Positions 46,591 to 56,755 of a DNA stretch of 64,000 nucleotides are shown here, piece after piece. A model generated the notes under the pieces. The model was not told the origin of the DNA. It saw nothing but the letters and a program-made list of their open reading frames with translations, and made no database searches. Each line of letters starts with the position of its first letter. Positions within the stretch are counted from its first letter, which is position 1. Origin of the DNA: Rhizophagus irregularis (taxonomy: Eukaryota; Glomeromycota; Glomeromycetes; Glomerales; Glomeraceae); NCBI RefSeq assembly GCF_026210795.1, contig NC_089459.1, positions 620,001 through 684,000 on the forward strand. The letters are read 5' to 3'. The translations under genes were made by a program, and so were the position numbers.

Positions 46591-48506
46591 ATGCCAACCT
46601 TTAGCGATACAAGTTATCTTGGTATGATCCATTCTTTAATATAAAAAGAAAATTATAATTTAACTAAAATTTACTAAATTTATTTGTTCACTTTTATTAT
46701 AATAGCAAGAATATGTTATATTCCATTCATTTTAGTTTGGTAAGCTATCAAATTTTCATTTATACTTTTAAAAAAACCAAAAAAAAAATCAAAAAATAAT
46801 TTGAGAGTCACAAGTTCATGAGATTTTTTTAATCATTTTTTTTTAGGATGATCGTTCGAACATGGCAGACAAATCGTTGGGAACCTGTTTCTTTTCTACG
46901 CTTAATTCGACTTGAACCTCGTTCCCTGTTCACCTTTGCATTCTTACTAGCTTTACTTGTTCGTTTTGTACATGATATTATATTGTATTCTATTAAAATT
47001 AATGAAGGATACCTTACCGAACCAATAATAATCGAAAAACCGGAATCATTTTGGATTCTTAAAAATTTACGGCTATATAATATATCACATTACCTAGATT
47101 CAATTTCATTAAGTTTCACCATGTAAGTAGTTAATAAAAATACAATTTTTTCATTTGTCAATTGGTCTTTTCCGTGTCACATTAAATTTAACGGATAATC
47201 TAAGCTAAAGATTTTGGTGCGACAAATATTTAGGGTTACTGCGCCATCATATTAATCTTTTTTTTATTATTTATTTATATTATTATTAGAACGAGCTTAT
47301 TTATATCGCAAATATTTTGGAATTATATCATGGAACAAACATCTAGGAAACAACAAACTGGAGCATGGGAATATTGGACATGTCTAGTATTGGCCTTATT
47401 ATTATTACCAATGTAAATTAATTTTTATTTTTATTTTTATTTTTTTGATTTTTGAACCGAAAATTTTGGATCTAATATGTATATATAATATTTTTCTTTT
47501 TTTTTTTAGTTTCCCAATTATTGTTTACCTTTTCGATGCTTTATTTGAAAATCCTAAATATAAGGAAAATGTTCCCCGACTTTCAGCTAGTGGAATAGCA
47601 TTAATATTATGTTTTATTGGAGGATTAAGAGTACATATTAGTATTGAAAAATTATTAAATTTAAATACTAGACCTATATTACAAAATAGTGGAAAATTAA
47701 AATATTTTCAAGATTTAAATTTATGGTTTAATATATCACTTTTTATATGGTCAATAAGTTATATAATAATTAGTATAGATGGAATGTTAACATCATTTAT
47801 AATTACGAAAGATTTTATAAGTGATTTATTAATTGCTAACGCAAATTTTGGGGAATTTATATTATATATTTGTTTAATATCAATTTTTAATCCGGATTTT
47901 TCACTTACACCAAAACAAAGGATTATTTCTACACCATTTGATGTAATAAAAACAGATAGTAGTATAAGTGTGGCAGAAATATTAGGACCTGATTTTGATT
48001 CTCAAATAAGAGTTGAAACAAGTCAAAATATTAAGATTGAACATGCATATATTAATCCAAATTATAGACCATATTCTACAACTCCACCTTTATCACCAAT
48101 TTCAAATGGAAATGTATTATTAACTCCTATGCCATCGCCATCTTCAACATTTGCTGTTCTTAATAGAAATCAACGATCTTCACCTTCACCTTCACCTTTA
48201 CAACAAAGTTGGAGACAAGGTCAAAACAAAAGTGAAGTTTCTAGTCAACAAACTTTAGATAATGATCAAGCAATTTTAACTGAACATGTTGATAAATTTG
48301 GAACTGCTTATGATGATGAATCTATACAAACTATGAATGAACCTCAAATTTATATGGAAAATTATAATAATAATAATATTTATTATAATAATCCTATAAG
48401 AAGATTACCATCACAGGACAATGATAACATATCATCATCATCATATAATAATAATAATTCATCATCATATAATAATACAATATATGATCGTAGCAATTCT
48501 ATGTAA
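46591..48506 (+). CDS. Multi-pass membrane protein with Asn/Ser-rich tail, unknown function
   Basis: Exons 46591-46621, 46706-46739, 46847-47122, 47290-47412, 47510-48506 join in phase to 486 aa; the first two exons are 31 and 34 nt. Membrane segments: ARICYIPFILVW, FTFAFLLALLVRFVHDIILY, ISHYLDSISLSF-MITSLFISQIFWNY, YWTCLVLALLLLPMFPIIVYLFDALF, SGIALILCFIGGL, LWFNISLFIWSISYIIISID, FGEFILYICLISIFNP, about seven in all. After residue about 320 the tail is low complexity: Ser/Pro (PSPSSTF, SPSPSPL), Gln, and long Asn/Tyr and Ser/Asn runs from AAT and TCA repeats. It could be a seven-helix receptor-like protein, but no family signature is recognised. Confidence 0.75.
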
Positions 48507-49551
48507 AATGTGTTTGCATTTATCAGGCATTTATATCATTACAAGTCGGTTCTCGAAAAAAAACAAAAGCATTAATTAGAAACATTAATTCGATTGTTTT
48601 ATATTTAGAAATTATTCAAGTATTTCAGTATTTGTATTATTAGTAATATATGGTATTAGTAATATATGGATAGTTATTCAGTATTAGTATTAATATGGAT
48701 AGTTATTCGGTATTAGTAATATATGGATGGTTATTTAGTATTTGTAGTAATATACTGTATATGGATGTATTTGTAGTGTTTTCAGTATTTGTAGTGTTAG
48801 TTATATATGGATGGTCATGTATTTTTTATTTTATTTTAATTATTTTATTTTCTTTTTGTGAAATATTTTTTTTTCATCTTTTAAAAAACCGACTTGGAAG
48901 AAATCAATAGTATATTAAAAAAACATTTCATTACATTTCAGTCATATCAAATAATCAAATAGTAAGTAAAATCACATTTATATATTTATATTAAAAATAG
49001 ATTTTTTTATATACCTGATCATTGTATTATTTGGAGTACATCATCATCAAATATCTTCAAAGATCTTTATTATTATGTACATACAACTATTATACTAAAA
49101 AAAAAAAATTAACATCAAAAATATTTGAATTTTCCATTTGTTTGTTTGGGGGAATCAAGTGAAGATCAAACAATATCTTTATTTGGATCATAAAAAAAAA
49201 AATTTTTTTTCTTTCTCTTGATTATTTATACTGCGAATCATTAAATGACTAACAGTTGTCGATAAACCAACTTAAAACCTATGTATGGTAAATCTAATTT
49301 TTTTCGTACTAACCGTAATCAAATAATTAACGTCAACGTTACAACATCTGGCTTAGCTCATGGAGCTTTATTTACCATTATTGATCATCTGACATGTCAC
49401 ACGTTCAACATTTTAGCATATATTTAAAGCCGTTTGAAATCGAATTTTTTTTTTCTCAGTTTTTTTTTCTTTCATCCTAAAAGAATTATTATTTATTAAA
49501 AGAATTATTATTTATTAAAAGAATTATTATTTATTTATATAAAAATAAGTT
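48507..49551. other. Intergenic gap with degenerate repeats
   Basis: From 48618 to about 48820 words such as AGTAATATATGGATAGTTATT, CAGTATTAGTA and GTATTTGTAGT recur with a spacing of about 35-45 bp. An A-run/T-run block lies at 49190-49210. AAAAGAATTATTATTTATT occurs three times in a row at 49479-49533, shortly before the next start codon. Confidence 0.55.
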
Positions 49552-50801
49552 ATGATAACTACATTACCAAATGAATTATTATTGAAATTTTTCAATTATG
49601 TATTACTAGAAAATAAGTAAGTTATATTATATTATTATTTTATTATTATTATTATTTTATTATGAAAATTATTACAAATAAAGAACATTATTATTTAACA
49701 ATTAATATTTTCTTAGTTACAAATATTTATGGGGAATAAGAAGAACATGTAAAAAGTGGAATATATTAATTCCTGTTGTGATCGGTGATCATATAAATGG
49801 TAGATTTGGAAATGATTTAAAATTCGAAGTAATGTATTCAAATCGGTATCGATTTAAAAATTTATAAATTTATAATTTTTTTTTTGTAAAAAAATTTAAA
49901 AAATTTCTTTTTTTTTTCTCATTCTCAAAAATTATATATTTTTCTATTTTATAGTTAAAAATGGAATTTGCACATAAATTAATATATTTTCATAGTAAAT
50001 TTGAAAAATTTGAAAATATTTGTACACTTCAACTTATTAATTCTTCATCATCATCACCATCATCATCATCATCAATTACAGATGAAGAATTAATGGGAAA
50101 TCCTGGAGATACATGTTGTGCAATACATTTAGAAATGTTTGTAAAAAAATTCCCAACATCATTACCATTTGGTTGGCGTACTAAAGAATATATTCCAACA
50201 ATTTTATTACCAGGTGAAAATCCTTGTGATATTAAACAAGCAAAATTTGGTATGGGAATGATTTTAGGTTATAAATTATCTCCCTGTACTAACATTTTGG
50301 CAAAGGATATATTCAAATTTCAAGCTGATGATGATGATAATGATGATAATAATAATGAAGTTAACGTTAGTGGGGTTAATGAAAGAAGAGAAGGAAATAC
50401 TCTCTCTCCTTCAAGTTCGACTTCAAGTGATTTACATATGAGCGTTGGTCCTAGTAATGGTGTTGAATTAATTTATTTAAATGTACCAAGAGAAGTCATG
50501 TTAGAATTAATGGATGCATTGGATATTCTTGCTGGTTCGTTATCATTATTACTTTATATCTGATATGTAAATTTTTATTAAAAAAAAAACTTTTTTATTT
50601 GAAAATATTTACTTAAAAATATTTTTTAAAAAAAAAAAATTCTATCGTTTCGGTTACGCATTTTTTGTTTCTTTCGTTTTAATAGTTTCAGATCGTGTTA
50701 CAGGAGGAAAATTTTCTTTTACGGGAAAATTTTATAAATTTAAAAAATATGAAGATGTAATTGGGAATCCATATCAAAGAAGATCATTAATTATGAGCTA
50801 A
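49552..50801 (+). CDS. F-box protein
   Basis: Exons 49552-49616, 49717-49828, 49955-50534, 50686-50801 join in phase to 290 aa. The N-terminus is an F-box: MITTLPNELLLKFFNYVLLE, then YKYLWGIRRTCKKWNILIPV. The rest (HKLIYFHSKFEKFENICTLQ, FPTSLPFGWRTKEYIPTILL, TCCAIHLEMFVKKF, VPREVMLELMDALDILA) is not a known substrate domain, and it contains a Ser run (10 or more, from TCA repeats) and an Asp/Asn run. The likely role is an adaptor of an SCF ubiquitin ligase through Skp1. Exon 2 must end at GTAATG (not at the later GTATCG) and exon 3 at a GTTCGT donor to keep the frame, so exon ends here are less sure than elsewhere. Confidence 0.7.
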
Positions 50802-53800
50802 ATTAGGTTATTATAAGTTTTGAGTAATATGAGTTAAATTTAGATTTTAATCATTGAGTCAATTATGAGTTTACCATGAGGTTAAAATTCAGTTAATCGT
50901 ATGTTAAAATCATGAGTTAAAAAGAAAAGTAAACAAGTATTTGAAATGTACATTGGATACATTAGATACGTGAACTTTTGGTCAAATAGATGAGTTAGAT
51001 CTAAATTATTTAGAGGTTTCAGATGACGTATGGTCTTACCTATGCGAGTCTGGTATCATTTAATTTAATAAATGCTTTTTTTAATATATGTAAGTCAACT
51101 TTTTTTTTTTAGTTGTAAGAAAATATCGTGATATCGCGTTAATGATAATCCGATTGATCATTTTTAACGTTGTAATCATTTTAACATTGTAATTTATTTT
51201 AACGTTGTAATATTTCTAAGGATAAACCAATTGTTAGATGATCTAATGATAAATCGGTTGTTAAATGAATCTAGAGAACTTAACTACGAATTTAGCCGTT
51301 GTTTATAATGAATCATCGGGTGTCATTAAACTGTATACCAATATAATTAAATTATAGGTGCTTGACGAAATGTAATTTCGGCTGCGATACTATTACAGCA
51401 TATGCCGTAATGCCTATAATGTCGTATTTGTGGCGTAACCATAATAAAAATATGTCGACGTATTTTCGACGTCGAGAATTTCGACAATGCTTACAAATTA
51501 TACAGTACATTTGGCAAACGTACTTAATAAAATATTTTGGAGACTCGAATTTTTTTTTTTTTTAAATAGAATAAAATCTTATCCCGGCGGTGATCATACA
51601 TTCATACTTTTAAGAAATTTTCTACCAGCCGGCATTACGATTTACGACCCGGTATTACGATCCGGCATTACGACATTAAGAAATTAACCATCATAAATTA
51701 ACAATAAATACGTCAACATTAACGTGACAAAAAGTGTTGTAGTTCAAAATTGGAGAATAATAAATTTCCATATAAAGAATTAACAAATTTAACGAATTAA
51801 CGAATTAATATATTAAACATATTAAACATATTTAAAAACATATATTAAAAATTACGGCAATAACCGGATCGATATTAAAAAAGTATAAACCAGGGCATGA
51901 AACAATTGAAACATTTATCGAACGGTTGCATCCGTTTTGACCGACCATTTAAAAAAAATAAATAAATAATAAATAAATAATAAATAAATAAATGAAAAAA
52001 AAAAAATTAGATCATAAACTCCTTGGGGGGTTTTTTGTAGAATAATGAGAAGTTTCAGAAATTGAGACATGTGGGACATATGGTCAAACGGACAATCAGT
52101 AAAACCGGTCGCTCAACCGGATAAGTTAAGCTTGGAGGATTTTATTATTTTTTTTTACTTTTAAAAGAATATTATTTTAATAAATATTACCGTAATACCG
52201 TAAAAAGAACGAATGTTTACCATTGTAAAACGAATGAAACGACCGCAATATTTTCTCCGTTCATCATTTCTAAAAATATAATTTCATTGATAGAATGTAA
52301 GAAGGTTGTGGCGGAGTCTAGAAATTTCAACCGATTATTCATTTACTCTTATTATGGTAAACAAAATTTGATCTAGAGAAATAAAATAAATTCTGAGAAA
52401 GTTTTTTTTGTAAACATGTGATCTTATTTTGTAAACTAAAAAATATTAAATATGGCTAAATTAAAAAAAGAAAAAATTCTATTTTTGAAAAAAAAAAAAT
52501 ATTTACACAAAATATATAATAATGAATTTCTTAAAAAAAATATGTACAGTGTATATACATACATATATATATATTTTTTTTGGTCTGTTACCTAAAAAAA
52601 GTTAAAGAACTCCGGAAAGGAAGAAAAGAACCAAAGATATTCGAAAGAGATTAATGACTTTAATAACTTTAATATTGACTAATGACTAATGATTTAATAA
52701 GCTTTATTAAACTTTAATAAACTTTAATATACTTTTAATAACTTTAAATAATCTTTTAGTAACTTTAAAGTAACTTTTAATAATCTTTTAGTAACTAATA
52801 ACTTTGATATAACTTGATAAACCTTTTAAACCTTTTATAACTTTAATAAATCTTTAAACTAATAACTTAATAAACCTTTAATAACTTTAATAGACCTTTA
52901 ATCACTTTAATAAACCTTTAATAATTTTAATAAACCTTTAATAACTTTAATAAACCTTTAATAATTTTTTTTTTAACTTTTTTAAACTTTAAAAATAACT
53001 TTTAATAAACTTTTTTTAACTTTAAAAAACTTTTAATAAACTTTAATAAACTTTAATAAATTTAATACCGTAACTCTACTATACTTACATTTCAATTGCA
53101 TCAACGTACGTGTTTTGATAATGCATATCGATTGTATTCGTTAAAAAAGATATGTACTGTACGTATGTTTAAATGCTTAAATGCTTAATAAATAATAAAC
53201 AATAATTACCTAGAACATTTAAAAGATCATATGGAACGGACGGAAGGATACCAAATGTTTCATAACATAAAAAAAAAATATATTAAAATTATAATTGGTT
53301 CAAATGATTGTTTGGTGACAAAAAAAGATGAATTTTTCGGGTTTGAACCATACAAATTACTTTCTCATGATATTTATAGTAACGATTACTTCTCTTTTAA
53401 TTGAAGGAGTAAAAAAACTTGGGCTCTCTAAATCAGGAAAGTTTGACTAAAATCAGTAAGTATTAATAAAATTGAGTTCCCCGTAAATTTCCTTTTCATT
53501 TTTACCATTGTTAACAAAAAGTTTTGATCAATCTTTTTGCATAATTTTACAAATTAGTATTAATTAAGTAACTTGCATCTTTTTTATTACATTATTATTT
53601 GTATAAGAAATTTAAGACTGATAGACTTTGTTTTACTAATTTGGCAAAAATTTTAATATTGTAATGAGGAAATCATCATTTTATTTTATTTTTACTTTTT
53701 TTTTTTGAAAAAAAAAACTTTAATTTGATCATTTATATATTATATGTATATTATACATTATGTTGTATTCTTTTAATAGGCTAAAAAAAAAAACGTAAAT

Positions 53801-54037
53801 GTAACAAAAAATTAAACAAAATTAATTACGTAAAGGGAAGATATTCTGATGATGAAATAATAATACAAATAATACAGATGAGCAAGAGATAATAATCTTA
53901 TGATTTTTTTTTTTAAAAAAAAAAATAATAATAATTTTCCTCACCCTATCGTCGTCGTATCCATGGTAGTAGCCGCAAATTACATTTGAATTTTTAATTT
54001 TTATTTTTTTTTTCTCCGACAGAAAAATTATTTTTAG

Positions 54038-54070
<33 letters not shown>

Positions 54071-54634
54071 GCGAAGTTTATTGTTTGTTTTTGATGAAAC
54101 AAGTAACGTAAATCAAGCCTAACTTTTACCAGAAAACAACACATAGTGTCACCATCTTGTAACATATCCCCAATATTGATTTACGGTACATGGTATTTTT
54201 GACACCAACACAATTATTTATTAATGGTTTTTCTTTACCTTATTTGTCTTTGATAAACGAAACTCGATTTTTAAATCTAGAAAAAATACAGCCTAATTTT
54301 TTTTTAAATTTATTTGCATAACAAATGATTTTTTTTTTTTTATCAATCGAAATTATGTATAAATACATTAAATAAAAATATAATTTATAATTATTTATTC
54401 ATTTTTGGTCATCAAAAAGATTTCCCTGAAAAAAAAATATATTTTTTTTTATTATATTATTTTAAAAAAAAATTAATATAATATATTTTTTTTTAAAAAA
54501 AAGGGAGTCTTTGTTTCTTTCTCTCTCTCTCGAATTTTCTTGGAAAAGAAACAAAAACGAACAAAGTAACAACAAGCATAAGTTAACAAAGAAACGCATA
54601 CATATACAAGTTCATAAGTTTATATGATAAAATT
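50802..54634. other. Long gene-free AT-rich stretch with repeats
   Basis: No supported gene. It contains repeats of CCGGCATTACGA/CCGGTATTACGA (about 51628-51675), AAATAAATAAT repeats (51955-52000), a 20-bp tandem repeat (52640-53070), several T-run/A-run blocks (53904-53925, 54486-54502) and a T30 homopolymer (54040-54069). Confidence 0.6.
52640..53070. repeat. 20-bp tandem repeat (ATAAACCTTTAATAACTTTA type)
   Basis: Between about 52863 and 52965 five units ATA(A/G)ACCTTTAAT(A/C)A(C/T)TTTA follow each other at 20-bp steps. On both sides the same words continue in irregular order and with shorter steps (CTTTAATA, ACTTTTAATAA), which gives a larger decayed array. Confidence 0.8.
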
Positions 54635-56401
54635 ATGGAATCAAATAAGGAAATACTTACATCTTCATCTAACCAAACAAATCCTAAAAGTCCCAATTCT
54701 AACAATTCTAATGATAATTTAAAATTCATTGATTATTCTCGTTTTGAAAAGATCAATGAATTAAGACTTAATTTAAATGAATTGGGTATAGAATTATTTA
54801 AAGCAATTTGGAAAGATACAAATTCTAATGTTTTATTAAAGAAATTTCATTCTCAATATTTGGAAAATGTAAGTTATCTCTCAATATTCAAGTTCTTTTC
54901 TTTCTAAAATTAATAAAAATAATAAAATTAATAAAATTAATAATTTTATAAATTTTATAAATTTTTTTTTTTAGATAAAATTATTTTATAAATCATGTCA
55001 CCAAAGTATTTTACCAATATTCGGTTATACTAAAAATCCGAATAGCGAAGATGTCGAAGATTATTTTTTGATAATAGAATATCCTAACGGAGGAAATTTA
55101 CGAAATTATATGAGTGAAAATTATCAAAAACTTTCTTGGAATGATAAAATGAGATTTGCTGTTGACTTAACAAGTGGTTTACAATGTATACACAGTTATG
55201 ATATCGTACACTTAAATTTGGTAAATATTAATATATAAATAAATAGTTATAAATAATTACTTATAAATAATTACCTATAAATAATTATAAAATGATTTTT
55301 TTTTTTACTCACCTCAACTCCTTCTTTCTTCTTCCCCTTTATAGCATCCATTTAATGTATTTATCCATAATAATAGGTTATTAATAGGAGATATAGGACT
55401 TTCAAAACCTACACCTGATATTACAATACCCGAAAATAAGAAAATTTTACCTTATGTTGAACCTGATTCGTCCTTACCACGTGACAAAAAATCTGATATA
55501 TTTAGTTTAGGTTTCATATTGTATGAATTATCAAGTGGAAAACCACCTTTCGCTTCGGCTCGTCATAATCTTGATTTAAGTAAAAAATTATTATCAGGTG
55601 AAAGAGAAAAACCTATCGCGGGTACTCCTATTGAATATATTGATTTATATGAACAATGTTGGGATAATGATCCTATTGTAAGACCAAGTGCTGAAGATGT
55701 ATTATCTAGATTAGGTAGAATGAATTTATCTACAATTTATGAGGATACAGAAATTAAGACTTTTAAGACAAACATTGAAAAAAAGAATGTTAATTTTAAT
55801 AACAAAAGGAATGAAATTGAAGTTATATCCGAGACTTCAACACACAATCGACTCGATTCTGTCGTACTTGATTTTGGTGGCGGAGTAGATAGCGGATTTG
55901 GTAGTGGTAAGTAATAAGTTATTATAGTTATTATAGTTATTATGATTGTTAATGGTTATTATGGTTATGATTCACTTGTCGGTCTCGCTAATTTACTTTA
56001 TATCTATTTTTTTTTTTATGTATTTGTATTTTTTAATAATTTATAGGGGTAAGTTATTTCTTTTTAAAAATTAAATTAAAATAAATGAATATGAATATAT
56101 TGTTAACCTTACTTGATATTTCTTGATATTTCTTTTTACAGTCACGAGAGAGACGACCAATTCCAAAAGAAAAGAAAGGTAAATACCAAAAAAATTTACA
56201 AATAATAATAATAATATAATAATAATAATAATAAAATATTAATTATTGTTTTTATTTATTTTAGGGAAAAAATGTCAACTTTTACCATGCTTACCAAAAT
56301 GTAGAATCACTTTTGGAGTTTTTCTATGTTGGATGTGTATAATTCTTTTAATAGCTTGTGTATTTTTAGGATTCTTTCTAACAAAACTTATTAAAAAATA
56401 A
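54635..56401 (+). CDS. Tail-anchored pseudokinase
   Basis: Exons 54635-54868, 54975-55220, 55345-55906, 56047-56048, 56142-56178, 56265-56401 join to 405 aa. The middle has a protein-kinase fold of the Tyr-kinase-like type common in Glomeromycotina: ELFKAIWKDTNSNVLLKKF, YFLIIEYPNGGNLRNYM, LTSGLQCIHSYDIVHLNLHP, LIGDIGLSKP, LPYVEPD, KSDIFSLGFILYELSSGKPPF, CWDNDPIVRPSAEDV. The Gly-rich loop is shortened and the catalytic HRD reads HLN (N159 in place of Asp), so phosphotransfer is unlikely; DFG reads DIG. The last exon gives a single membrane helix (FGVFLCWMCIILLIACVFLG) followed by KLIKK, a tail anchor. That helix is in frame only if a 2-nt exon (GG) is used between perfect splice signals; without it the protein ends early in a non-hydrophobic frame. 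Confidence 0.75.
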
Positions 56402-56544
56402 TTTTTTTTAAGTTTTTTACGTACAATCCTAATTTTGTATATTATATGCGTTTTATAGTATAATATGTTTTTATGTAATTTATAATTTATGATTTTTTTT
56501 TTTTCATGTACCATTTTGAATTATTTGTGTTTCTTTTTATTTTT

Positions 56545-56755
56545 TATTTCAAATGTTCAAATGTTCAAAATATTCAAATGTTCAAATATTCGATTGTTCA
56601 AATATTCAAATTTCGAATATTCAAATTTCGAACGTTCAAATGTTCAAATGTTCAAAATATTCAAATTTCGAACTTTCAAATGTTCAAATATTCAAATTTC
56701 GAATGTTCAAATGTTCAAATATTCAAATTTCGAACGTTCAAATGTTTAAATGTAA
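56545..56755. repeat. TTCAAATGTTCAAATATTC / TTTCGAAC satellite-like repeat
   Basis: The array is made of short words TTCAAATG, TTCAAATA and TTTCGAA(C/A/T), grouped into longer units of about 52-55 bp (ATTTCGAA..TTCAAATGTTCAAA repeats at about 56610, 56664, 56696 and 56725). It lies just behind the pseudokinase gene. ORFs across it are artefacts of the repeat. Confidence 0.8.

Noticed and set aside
56545-56755. CRISPR array
   Set aside because: Repeats have no unique spacers and the genome is eukaryotic; it is a simple satellite-like array.
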